A stretch of DNA of 64,000 bases from Chryseobacterium indologenes (GTDB lineage Bacteria; Bacteroidota; Bacteroidia; Flavobacteriales; Weeksellaceae): contig DJTE01000046.1 of assembly GCA_002439165.1 (NCBI GenBank), positions 1 through 64,000 of the forward strand, written 5' to 3'. Of the stretch, positions 15,167 to 23,491 are shown one piece after another; the stretch's first letter is position 1, and each line of letters starts with the position of its first letter. The position numbers were made by a program, and so were the translations under genes. The notes below the pieces were generated by a model that saw nothing but the letters and a program-made list of their open reading frames with translations, made no database searches and had not been told where the DNA came from.

Positions 15167-18025
15167 TTACATATAAGCTTCAATTGGCTCACATGTACAT
15201 ACTAAGTTTCTGTCTCCGTAAGCTTCGTCTACTCTGGATACTGAGGCAAAGAATTTGTGGTCTCTTACCCACTCCAGCGGATAGGCTGCTTTTTCTCTGC
15301 TGTATGGCTTGTCCCATGAGTCTGAAACAACTACCTGTTCTGTGTGAGGAGCATTTTTCAGTACGTTGTTGGCCTGATCTGCTTCACCGTTGGCAATTTC
15401 ATCGATTTCTTTTTTGATAGAGATCAATGCTTCAGCGAAACGGTCGATTTCTGACTTGCTTTCAGATTCCGTAGGCTCAATCATCAATGTTCCGGCAACC
15501 GGGAAGGAAACGGTAGGAGCATGGAATCCGTAGTCCATTAATCTTTTCGCTACATCAGCTACTTCAATTCCTAAAGATTTGAACTGACGGAAATCTACGA
15601 TACATTCGTGAGCTACCCTTCCGTTCTCGTTTGAATATAAGATCGGGAAATGTTCCGCCAATACTTCTTTCAGATAGTTGGCATTAAGGATAGCGTGTCC
15701 TGTTGCTTTTTTCAGACCATCAGTTCCTAACATTTTAATGTAAGCATAAGAAATGTTAAGGATCAATCCTGAACCGTAAGGTGCTGCAGAAATACCGTCG
15801 ATAGCTTCTTTAGCACCGATTCTGATATTGGCATTGGAAGGAAGGAAAGGTACAAGATGCTTGGCTACGCAAATCGGGCCAACTCCAGGACCTCCTCCAC
15901 CGTGAGGAATGGCAAAAGTTTTGTGCAAGTTAAGGTGGCAAACGTCTGCTCCGATGTTTCCTGGGCTTGTAAATCCAACCTGAGCGTTCATGTTGGCTCC
16001 ATCCATATATACCTGTCCGCCATGTTCATGGATGAGACTTGTAATTTCTTTAATATTGGCATCAAAGAATCCGTAAGTAGACGGATAAGTGATCATTACG
16101 CATGATAAATTCTCAGAATGCTGTTCTGTTTTTGCTTTAAGATCTTCGAAATCGATTTCTCCGTTTTCAAGATTCTTCACTACAACGATTTTCATTCCTG
16201 CCATTGCTGCGGAAGCCGGGTTGGTTCCGTGTGCGGACTGAGGGATCAGTACTACATTTCTGTGTCCTTCTCCTCTTGAAATGTGGTATTCTCTGATAAC
16301 CATCAATCCTGCATATTCTCCCTGAGCCCCGGAATTCGGCTGAAGAGAGGTTCCTGCAAAACCTGTAATTTCTGCAAGGTCTTTTTCAAGTTCACGGATC
16401 ATTTCCTGGTAACCGCCTGCCTGGTCTACCGGTACAAACGGGTGAACACTTCCCCAGTTATCCCATGATAACGGAAGCATTTCCGTAGCTGCGTTCAGTT
16501 TCATCGTACAAGAACCAAGAGAGATCATAGAATGTGTCAGTGATAAATCTTTTCTCTCAAGACGCTTGATGTAACGCATCAGTTCTGTCTCTGTATGATA
16601 TTTGTTGAATACCTGCTCGGTAAGGATTTCGTCTTTTCTTAGGTTTTCTTCAGGAATGCTGTATCCTTCTTTGATTTCCAGTTTGAAAGTCTGCTTATCT
16701 TTAAACTGAGCGAAAGAAGCCATTAAATAATTCAGTTTATCCAATGTGGTACTTTCGTTGATCGCAATACTTACCACGCCTTCAGTGAAGTAGTTTAGGT
16801 TCAGTCTGTGATCAAGCATCATTCTCATCAGTCTTCCTTTTTCATCTTCATTTAAAAGGATTTTCACTGTATCGAAGATCGGTTCTTCTACCGTCTGGTA
16901 TCCTAATGCTTTAAGACCGTTTTTCAGAGCATTGGCTTTAAAGTGGATCTGATCAGCGATATAACTCAATCCTTTAGGACCGTGATAAACCGCATACATT
17001 CCGGCCATTACTGCTAAAAGAACCTGAGCGGTACAGATGTTTGACGTTGCTCTTTCTCTTTTGATATGCTGTTCTCTGGTCTGTAATGCCATTCTCAGGG
17101 CACGTCTTCCGTACATATCCTGGGAAACTCCGATAATTCTTCCCGGAATATCTCTTTTATAATCGTCTTTACAGGAGAAGAATGCCGCGTGAGGACCTCC
17201 GTAGCCTAATGGAATACCAAATCTCTGGGTAGTTCCCACAGCACAGTCAGCCCCCATAGAAGCCGGAGATTTCAGTTTAACCAACGCCATCGGGTCGCAG
17301 GCTACAACTACCTGTAAATCCAGTTTTTTATATTCTGCAATATCTTCCGTATAGTCTAAAACGATCCCGTTTTTCCCCGGATACTGTAATAAAACTCCAT
17401 AGTAAGAAGCATCAAACGCATGGGTTTTGTGATCGCCTACCACAATCTCGATGCCCAGTCCTTCTGCTTTGGTTTTCAATACAGAAACGGTCTGAGGAAG
17501 TACCAGCTCGGAGATAAAGAATTTATTAGCCTCTGCTTTTTTCTGGTCTTTCGTTCTGTTGTTGAAGAACATATGCATAGCTTCAGCAGCAGCAGTGGAT
17601 TCATCCAGAAGAGAAGCGTTAGCCAGTGTAAACCCTGTAAGGTCGCATACCACAGTCTGGAAGTTAAGAAGAGCTTCCAGCCTTCCCTGGGCAATTTCTG
17701 CCTGGTATGGAGTATAGGCCGTATACCAGCTTGGATTTTCAAAGATATTTCTCTGAATGGCTGACGGCAGAAGCGTGTTATGGTAACCAAAACCAATATA
17801 GCTTGTATAATCAGTATTTTTTGATGCCAATTCTTTTGAATGGTTCAGCATCTCGTATTCTGAAAGCGGTTCCGAGATCTCCAGATCTTTCTCTAAACGG
17901 ATAGAAGAAGGGATAGTCTGAGAAATTAACTCTTCAATACTTGAAACGCCCAATTTTTCCAGCATCGCCTGTTTATCGGCTTCATTAAGGGAAATGTGAC
18001 GGTTCACAAACTGTTCTGTATTCAT
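15167..18025 (-). CDS. gcvP: glycine dehydrogenase (aminomethyl-transferring), P protein
   Basis: A 952-aa full-length P protein of the glycine cleavage system, with N- and C-terminal halves fused as in most Gram-negative bacteria. It decarboxylates glycine and passes the aminomethyl group to lipoyl-GcvH. The PLP lysine is Lys702 in HLNLHKTF, followed by IPHGGGGPGVGP. The N-terminal half carries YTAYTPYQAEIAQGRLE and LLDESTAAAEAM. gcvT and gcvH are not in this window, so the system is dispersed. A GATTGT-ACA-ACAATC inverted repeat at 18082-18096, 57 bp upstream of the ATG, is a possible operator. No glycine riboswitch is visible. Confidence 0.97.
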   Translation of the reverse strand: MNTEQFVNRHISLNEADKQAMLEKLGVSSIEELISQTIPSSIRLEKDLEISEPLSEYEMLNHSKELASKNTDYTSYIGFGYHNTLLPSAIQRNIFENPSWYTAYTPYQAEIAQGRLEALLNFQTVVCDLTGFTLANASLLDESTAAAEAMHMFFNNRTKDQKKAEANKFFISELVLPQTVSVLKTKAEGLGIEIVVGDHKTHAFDASYYGVLLQYPGKNGIVLDYTEDIAEYKKLDLQVVVACDPMALVKLKSPASMGADCAVGTTQRFGIPLGYGGPHAAFFSCKDDYKRDIPGRIIGVSQDMYGRRALRMALQTREQHIKRERATSNICTAQVLLAVMAGMYAVYHGPKGLSYIADQIHFKANALKNGLKALGYQTVEEPIFDTVKILLNEDEKGRLMRMMLDHRLNLNYFTEGVVSIAINESTTLDKLNYLMASFAQFKDKQTFKLEIKEGYSIPEENLRKDEILTEQVFNKYHTETELMRYIKRLERKDLSLTHSMISLGSCTMKLNAATEMLPLSWDNWGSVHPFVPVDQAGGYQEMIRELEKDLAEITGFAGTSLQPNSGAQGEYAGLMVIREYHISRGEGHRNVVLIPQSAHGTNPASAAMAGMKIVVVKNLENGEIDFEDLKAKTEQHSENLSCVMITYPSTYGFFDANIKEITSLIHEHGGQVYMDGANMNAQVGFTSPGNIGADVCHLNLHKTFAIPHGGGGPGVGPICVAKHLVPFLPSNANIRIGAKEAIDGISAAPYGSGLILNISYAYIKMLGTDGLKKATGHAILNANYLKEVLAEHFPILYSNENGRVAHECIVDFRQFKSLGIEVADVAKRLMDYGFHAPTVSFPVAGTLMIEPTESESKSEIDRFAEALISIKKEIDEIANGEADQANNVLKNAPHTEQVVVSDSWDKPYSREKAAYPLEWVRDHKFFASVSRVDEAYGDRNLVCTCEPIEAYM

Positions 18026-18731
18026 TTTTATTTATTAGATTTTGTTGTAAAAAAGATTCGTAAAATTACAATTTTTTACAGGATTGTACAACAATCTGAA
18101 ATTATCAATATTTCAATGAAAACCAAATATATATTTCAAAATGAATATTTTAACATTCTTTCATTAAACAAAATATAAAAATGTGTTTTATCAAGATCTT
18201 GAATGCTCCTCTTCAGACCATATGCAGAACATACGATTTTTATTTACCGGATGATTGGTCAGAATTATCCTTATTAATTTTCCAATTCATCCGTATAAAT
18301 CTTTTAAAATGATCCATATCAGTCTGAATATTATGTTTACTATCTAATTAGATTTAATCCAGAGTCCGGGTTAAGGAATTCAGAGATAAAAAGGCTGGAA
18401 GTTACTTCCGGTTATAGATACTGAAGTTCGCCGTAAGATCAGAGGATCTTAAAAAGATGAACACTTATTATGGATGGCCTTCATGACTTCCTCTTCCAGC
18501 TCCTGGCTTCAAGTCTACATCAATAAGAAACTCTTATCCCGCGTTGAGGATAGATCGGGGTTAAATGACACTACTCTGAGACTCATTTTGGAAAAGCCAT
18601 CACAGTGAAAAAGTGGTTTTCGGGTAGGAAATAAAAGATTCATTCAGGCCGAAAACAAGCTAATAATCAGGTTTTGTAATATTTATGAATTTTTATTAAT
18701 TATATTTATTCTAAATTAATATATTTGTACC
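18026..18731. other. 706-bp intergenic region
   Basis: It holds the gcvP upstream region with the GATTGT/ACAATC inverted repeat (18082-18096), and about 160 bp (18362-18520) rich in GGCTGGAAGTTA and TCTTCCAGCTCCTGGCTTC words in opposite directions. These resemble parts of an interspersed repeat also seen near 23390 and 56645. No coding frame is convincing until the 50-aa gene at 18732. Confidence 0.4.
18720..18727 (+). promoter_or_regulatory. -7 box immediately before a small gene
   Basis: TATATTTG fits TAnnTTTG exactly and ends 4 bp before the ATG at 18732. If used, transcription would begin at or next to the start codon, giving a leaderless mRNA. No TTTG element sits at the expected distance upstream, which weakens the call. 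Confidence 0.4.
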
Positions 18732-18884
18732 ATGAATATGATAGTCCCGTTTAAAGTACCGCCTTTAGCTCCTGTATATGCATTCAATAATGAAGATATG
18801 TATTGCGAAAAGAAATCCTGCTGTAAAAAATTCAAGAAAGGGAAAAGATGTAAGAAATGTCCCGGCAGAAAAAAGATGGCTTAA
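18732..18884 (+). CDS. 50-aa Cys/Lys-rich small protein
   Basis: Begins MNMIVPFKVPPLAPVYAF. The second half is packed with Cys and Lys: one Cys at 25, a CC pair at 30-31, then Cys40 and Cys43 (CKKC) in a strongly basic context. This could be a metal-binding or nucleic-acid-binding mini-protein. Its stop lies 1 bp from the stop of the convergent DnaJ gene, and that tight packing supports it being real. No family is recognised. Too short for standard annotation cut-offs. Confidence 0.55.
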   Translation: MNMIVPFKVPPLAPVYAFNNEDMYCEKKSCCKKFKKGKRCKKCPGRKKMA

Positions 18885-18885
18885 T

Positions 18886-19533
18886 TTAAATTAAGTTATT
18901 AAAAAGTACATAAGCTGCGATTATTAAAAGGATAATCCCCCAGATCAGCATTACAATTTTTGGCTGCCCGTACCTGTTTGTCAATGTTCTCGGCTGAGAC
19001 TTAAACATCTCTTCTACTGTATTTTTGAATTTTTCAGTATCATTTTCAAAAACCTCTGTGATGGTAATTCCCTGTACAGCGGTTTTATGCAGAAGCGAGT
19101 TGGTGGCATGCAGCAGCAGCTGAAATTTACCGTCTTTAAATTCCGTGATTTTAAATATTCTCTCTCCATAAGGCTTTTCCAGGCCGAAAGGCAGTACTTT
19201 CACCACATCAGCATTACTCGTCTGCCAGCTGATGATGATCTCCTCTCCTTTTTTAGCATGAATTTTATTCGCCGTAAAAGTTTTGATAGCAGGCGGAATA
19301 TTATATCTGAAACTTTTCTGATGGTTTTCCAGATTCTGATCATAGGTTCTTCTCCTGGCCGGATCGCTCAGGGTCTCATAAGCCTCCTGAATCTCGCGGA
19401 AACGGTCTGCAAAGAAATCATCGTTTTCGTTTTTGTCCGGATGGTATTTTAAAGAAAGTTTTCTATAAGCCTTTTTGATGTCTTCTTCTGAAGCATCCTG
19501 AGAAATTCCGAGAAAATAGTAGTAATCTTTCAT
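18886..19533 (-). CDS. DnaJ domain membrane protein
   Basis: About 215 aa from the Met of KDYYYFLGI (a further 4 residues are possible upstream). A J domain fills residues 1-68, with the HPD triad in SLKYHPDKNEND that stimulates Hsp70 ATPase. A beta-rich middle region (about 85-165) contains IIISWQTSNADVVKVLPFG, resembling an Ig-like fold. One C-terminal helix (about 192-212, MLIWGIILLIIAAYVLF) anchors it to the membrane. It is therefore a tail-anchored J protein rather than canonical DnaJ, with no zinc-finger domain. It is convergent with the 50-aa gene. Confidence 0.85.
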   Translation of the reverse strand: MKDYYYFLGISQDASEEDIKKAYRKLSLKYHPDKNENDDFFADRFREIQEAYETLSDPARRRTYDQNLENHQKSFRYNIPPAIKTFTANKIHAKKGEEIIISWQTSNADVVKVLPFGLEKPYGERIFKITEFKDGKFQLLLHATNSLLHKTAVQGITITEVFENDTEKFKNTVEEMFKSQPRTLTNRYGQPKIVMLIWGIILLIIAAYVLFNNLI

Positions 19534-19640
19534 TGAACTATGCAAAAATAAGGATTAAGTTTTTATTCCGGCGCAGATTTCACGGATGACAGAGATTTTT
19601 TCATGATATTTTACTGAAATAGGTTGGGGTGAGCAGTTAA

Positions 19641-19673
19641 AACCCTAACAGGTCTTTGAGACCTGTTAGGGTT
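19641..19673. repeat. perfect 15-bp-arm palindromic repeat
   Basis: AACCCTAACAGGTCT (19641-19655), loop TTG, AGACCTGTTAGGGTT (19659-19673). No mismatch and no U-tract, and it stands 26-58 bp before the next hairpin. It looks like an interspersed palindromic (REP-like) unit rather than a terminator. Confidence 0.7.
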
Positions 19674-19711
19674 GTACAGTCTCAGCATTATTCTCCAAGC
19701 AGATTTAAACA

Positions 19712-19756
19712 CAAAAAATTCCGGCGCGGAAAGCTTCGCTTCCCCGCGCCGGAATT
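19712..19756 (-). terminator. terminator of the ECF sigma operon
   Basis: AATTCCGGCGCGG / CCGCGCCGGAATT (19717-19729 and 19744-19756) with an extra inner GGAAGC/GCTTCC pairing. On the minus strand it is followed by TTTTTTGTG. It lies 29 bp after the last gene of the operon. Confidence 0.8.
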
Positions 19757-19784
19757 AAACAATTTCAATTTAGTATTCTACTTT

Positions 19785-20042
19785 TTACGCTTCACAGCTC
19801 TTATCTTTTCGGCAGCATCCGGATGCGAACTCCTTTTTGAATTTCCCTTTCAGTTCCTGATACTGTTCATCATTCATTTCTCTGATCTTATCGGCCAGTC
19901 CGAAAGGTGATCTTTCTTTGATTCCGTATTCGTTAAAAATACCTTTGATAAATCTTTTTCTCTGTATTGCTTTTTTGGCGATCATGGCTACGCCTACTAC
20001 TGCCAATGCTCCAAGAGCTCCTTTTAATGCTGAATTTTTCAT
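19785..20042 (-). CDS. 85-aa hypothetical membrane-anchored protein
   Basis: An N-terminal helix (about 5-24, LKGALGALAVVGVAMIAKKA) serves as anchor or signal. A basic linker is followed by an amphipathic helix IREMNDEQYQELKGKFKKEF and a Cys-containing tail (CCRK, KSCEA). The ExYxELKxKF pattern recalls the LSPEEREKFKE helix of the preceding gene and, loosely, Spy/CpxP-type periplasmic sensors. It is the third gene after the ECF sigma factor, 91 bp from the second, and is followed by the operon terminator. Confidence 0.65.
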   Translation of the reverse strand: MKNSALKGALGALAVVGVAMIAKKAIQRKRFIKGIFNEYGIKERSPFGLADKIREMNDEQYQELKGKFKKEFASGCCRKDKSCEA

Positions 20043-20133
20043 TTTTTCAAAATTTTAAATTTTACTACTTCTTGTTTTTTATATAGACGAATGAATTTTA
20101 ATTTTACTTTACTACTTCTTGAAAATTTTTAAA

Positions 20134-20466
20134 TTATTCGTTGTTTCTGTTGAAGAATCCTCCTGAACATCTGTTTCTCCATATTTCTTTGAATTTCTCT
20201 CTTTCTTCAGGAGAAAGACTTTCCATTTTCTGTCTCATTTTTCTTTCTTTAAGATCTTTCATTCCTTTTCCGAAATGGAAGCCACCGAAAAGAATTTTAC
20301 TTAAGATCAGGATTCCCATCGCCTGCCAGAATGTGATAGACTTTACCCCCAGAATCTCAGGGAGCAGGCAGTTCCAAAGCTGCATCACGATCCAGGTAAC
20401 CACGAGAAGGATCAACGGCGGGCATAGCAATAAAAAAATCCAGCCTTTTTTGTGTTTATGATTCAT
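20134..20466 (-). CDS. 110-aa membrane protein downstream of ECF sigma factor
   Basis: Two hydrophobic helices (about 8-28 and 40-60) are followed by a charged C-terminal helix KDLKERKMRQKMESLSPEER and the tail RCSGGFFNR. It starts 13 bp after the sigma factor gene ends, so it is co-transcribed. Position and topology are what an anti-sigma or sensor partner would have, yet no zinc anti-sigma motif (HxxxCxxC) is present. Assigning it as a sigma modulator is inference from context. Confidence 0.7.
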   Translation of the reverse strand: MNHKHKKGWIFLLLCPPLILLVVTWIVMQLWNCLLPEILGVKSITFWQAMGILILSKILFGGFHFGKGMKDLKERKMRQKMESLSPEEREKFKEIWRNRCSGGFFNRNNE

Positions 20467-20479
20467 AATTTCTTTTTTA

Positions 20480-21058
20480 CTAACTTTTTAAATCTTCGTA
20501 TAATTTTCTCAGCCTGTTTCTTAAATGCTTTACGGCATAATTTTTACGGCTGATAATCGTTTTGATGTTCTCACCCTGTTCATCAGCAATCTGCTGGAGG
20601 GTTTTATCGTTCAGTTCATTTTCTACGTAGACCAGTCTTTGTTTTTCGGGGAGTTCGTCAAGGGCTTCAAACAGTTTTTTCCAGATCTCATCCTGAAACA
20701 TTTTGATCTCAGGTCCGGCACTGTCATCCATCAGCAGAATGTCTTTAATGGAAAACTCTCCGTCATCATCTTCATAGACGAAATCTTCAAGGTTTTCTGT
20801 TTTCTTTTTACGGTAACGGTCTGTTATTTTATTGGCCGTAACCCTGTACAGCCATCCGCCGACGTTGACAATCTCCGACAGATTGGTCAGACTGCTGAAC
20901 TGGTACCACACTTCCTGCAGAATATCTTCCGCATCTTCCGTGTTTTTCACTTTGGGACGAATATAAGACATCAGCTTTCCTCCGTACTTTGAAACAGTCT
21001 GTGAGATGATACTTTCCTTATCCTTCTGTGGCATTGTTATTTCTTCGACAACCTCCAT
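20480..21058 (-). CDS. ECF subfamily RNA polymerase sigma factor
   Basis: A 192-aa sigma-70 family factor with regions 2 and 4 only. Region 2 has NTEDAEDILQEVWYQF and WLYRVTANKITDRYRKK. Region 4 has LDELPEKQRLVYVENELN and the helix-turn-helix TLQQIADEQGENIKTIISRKNYA. Start may be residue 1 or the internal Met9. It heads a three-gene minus-strand operon with two small membrane proteins. A short acidic insert between regions 2 and 4 (YEDDDGEFS) is typical of the flavobacterial type. Confidence 0.93.
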   Translation of the reverse strand: MEVVEEITMPQKDKESIISQTVSKYGGKLMSYIRPKVKNTEDAEDILQEVWYQFSSLTNLSEIVNVGGWLYRVTANKITDRYRKKKTENLEDFVYEDDDGEFSIKDILLMDDSAGPEIKMFQDEIWKKLFEALDELPEKQRLVYVENELNDKTLQQIADEQGENIKTIISRKNYAVKHLRNRLRKLYEDLKS

Positions 21059-21172
21059 ACTGATATGACGGGCTGCCCTTTGGTTTTACTTTAATAAATT
21101 TAAAAAAAATTTAACTCTTTTAATCTCTTCAGCAGAAATATCTGTATTAATAAGGGTTTGCAGTAAGTAAAA

Positions 21173-21205
21173 AAAGAAAACGGAAAGCATTACACCCTCC
21201 GTTTT
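21173..21205 (-). terminator. S9 peptidase terminator
   Basis: AAAACGGA (21177-21184) pairs with TCCGTTTT (21198-21205). The minus-strand read continues into CTTTTTTTAC. It lies 22 bp after the stop of the peptidase gene. Confidence 0.75.
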
Positions 21206-21226
21206 CAACATTATAAAAATTTCTGC

Positions 21227-23233
21227 TTATTTTTTATTGAAGTTTTCGGCAAAGAAGCCCAGCATATATTTGTACAGTTCTATCCTGTTCGGCTCTTTCC
21301 CGAATCCGTGCCCTTCATCATATTTTACCATATACGGTACTTCATAGCCTTTGGCACGCATGGCTTTTACAATCTGGTCGGATTCATTGATATTAACCCT
21401 CGGATCGTTGGCTCCCTGTACCACAAATAATGGCTTCTTAATCTTATCTATCTGGAATACCGGAGATACTTCTTTCGCGATCTTCGCTTCTTCAGGATTA
21501 TCCAGGTCATACCAGATTTCTTTTACCATTTCTTTGTAAGGCTTCCAGTATTCCGGGAAGGAATCGAAGAATGTGAAAATATTGGAAACTCCTACATAAT
21601 CCACTCCGCAAGCGTATAAATCAGGAGTCTTGATCAGTCCCATAAGTGTTGCATAACCTCCGTGGCTTCCTCCATAGATGGCAATTTTATTTTGATCTGC
21701 CCATCCCTGTGCAATTGCATATTTTACCCCGTCTTCCACATCATCCATAGCTTTCCTTCCGATCTGCTTGTACCCCGCTTTCTGAAACTCTTTTCCATAT
21801 CCGCCGGAAATTCTGAAGTTCACCTGAAGGGTTGCATATCCTCTGCTGGCAAAAAGCTGTGCCTCTGGATTGAACCCCCATTCATCCCTTATCCCCTGCG
21901 GACCACCGTGAGGATTAACGATCATCGGAACTTTTTTACCTTCAAGGGCTGCTTTCGGAAGGGTAATATATCCGTGAATGGTAAGTCCATCCCTGCTTTT
22001 GAACTCAATCGGTCTCATTTCTGCCATGTCTGCTTCTTTCAGCATCGGCATCAGGTCATACAGCAGCTTCGTTTTTTTGGTTTTTGTATCATATTCGTAA
22101 TAGGTTCCGTAGAGCTTATCACTGCTTACGATCACTAAAAGCTTTTCATCATTATCATCAGAAGAAACAATACCGAATTCCTTATCGCCAAATTCTTTTT
22201 TCAGCTGTGCATCTATTTCTTTATAGAATTTACTTACAGGAATTGTTTCACCTTTCACACCGCTATAACTGATATAATCCAGTTCATAATTCCTGTTTTT
22301 TCCGGCTATGCTTACCGAACCGGCATCATATACGGGATTGGAATATACTTCTTTGATGACAGCATTTTTTTTAAGATCATACAGCACAATTCTTGCTTTA
22401 TCACTGTCAAGATTGGTGTACACATAAGCTTCATCCTTATTTTTGGAATTATCATTGAAGCGGAATACATTGAAGCTGTCTTTCCAGTCCGTAGATTTGA
22501 TAAGATTGAATTTTCCGGTCTGCAGATCCTTGTAATACGTTTTTGTAGTCAGCCCGCCTTCAAGCACCGAATATCCTCTCAGGTTCCCGTCTTTATCAAA
22601 AAGATAGTCATCGATAGGATTATTAACATCCTTATTCTCATAAAGCTGGGTCATTTCTCCTGTAATGAAGTTGATCCTGTACGGTTCAAAGATCTGTTTG
22701 TTGTTTTTATTCATGGATACCACCACATAATCTGTATCTTTAATCAGCCTTACCGCATTCAGGGTAATGCCTTCAAAAGGAGTGAGGTCTTTAAGGTTTT
22801 TTCCGTCTATATCTGCTGCATAAAGGTGAATATTTTCATTTCCGCCTTTATCCTGAGTATAAAACAGACGCTTTTTATCCAGCCAGCCATAACTTTTAAT
22901 CAGGTCATCTTTTTCTACGATTGCTTTGGTGATTTTCCCTGTTTTCAGGTCTTTCACGTAGACGTGGTTTTTGCTGTCCTTATCTTTTTCTTTATAGGAA
23001 AGATACTGTCCGTCAGGTGACAGTTTAAACTGTGAAGCTTTCGGTCTTGCGAAATAATCTTCCACTTTATATTTAAAATTCCCTTTGTCATAAGAAACCA
23101 GCTTCTCAAGGCTGGCTTTGGAAGATGGAAGCGTAGGATCACCCGGCAGCTTGGCCGTTGAAGTTTGTGCATTCATCATAATAGCAGATAGTACGATCTG
23201 TGCCGCACCGAAAATTTTAGCGTTGAAATTCAT
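21227..23233 (-). CDS. S9 family prolyl oligopeptidase-type peptidase
   Basis: A 668-aa secreted serine peptidase with a signal peptide (cleavage near MNAQTS, residue 24). An N-terminal beta-propeller (about 60-400) precedes an alpha/beta hydrolase domain. The triad reads Ser523 in YGGSHGGYA, Asp610 in QGANDPRVN and His642 in DEGHGFGK, matching the S9 acylaminoacyl/dipeptidyl group. It probably degrades peptides in the periplasm. Monocistronic, with its own terminator. Confidence 0.93.
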   Translation of the reverse strand: MNFNAKIFGAAQIVLSAIMMNAQTSTAKLPGDPTLPSSKASLEKLVSYDKGNFKYKVEDYFARPKASQFKLSPDGQYLSYKEKDKDSKNHVYVKDLKTGKITKAIVEKDDLIKSYGWLDKKRLFYTQDKGGNENIHLYAADIDGKNLKDLTPFEGITLNAVRLIKDTDYVVVSMNKNNKQIFEPYRINFITGEMTQLYENKDVNNPIDDYLFDKDGNLRGYSVLEGGLTTKTYYKDLQTGKFNLIKSTDWKDSFNVFRFNDNSKNKDEAYVYTNLDSDKARIVLYDLKKNAVIKEVYSNPVYDAGSVSIAGKNRNYELDYISYSGVKGETIPVSKFYKEIDAQLKKEFGDKEFGIVSSDDNDEKLLVIVSSDKLYGTYYEYDTKTKKTKLLYDLMPMLKEADMAEMRPIEFKSRDGLTIHGYITLPKAALEGKKVPMIVNPHGGPQGIRDEWGFNPEAQLFASRGYATLQVNFRISGGYGKEFQKAGYKQIGRKAMDDVEDGVKYAIAQGWADQNKIAIYGGSHGGYATLMGLIKTPDLYACGVDYVGVSNIFTFFDSFPEYWKPYKEMVKEIWYDLDNPEEAKIAKEVSPVFQIDKIKKPLFVVQGANDPRVNINESDQIVKAMRAKGYEVPYMVKYDEGHGFGKEPNRIELYKYMLGFFAENFNKK

Positions 23234-23491
23234 GATTCATGTTTTTAAAGTTAAACAATATCCTGCATTTACACGTTTAAATCAATAAAAGAATAAATGG
23301 TTCTTATTTAATTAGACGACTCACCCGGCCAAAACGTTACATCATTTATCCCAGATTCATGAAAAAAGATTAATTACTTTAGTCCGGGTAAGGAGTTAAA
23401 TATAAAAAATGGAACCCGGAAGTTATGATTGTTATCCCCCTAAGACCGTTCTTTAAAAGTTTTCACCAATTTACCGATCCTTGAAACACGG

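Noticed and set aside
15184..17904. Several antisense frames of 60-114 aa in gcvP
   Set aside because: Mirror frames of a strongly conserved coding sequence.
19659..19673. TTAGGG telomere-like word
   Set aside because: It is one arm of a palindrome and a single occurrence; no telomere-type tandem array.
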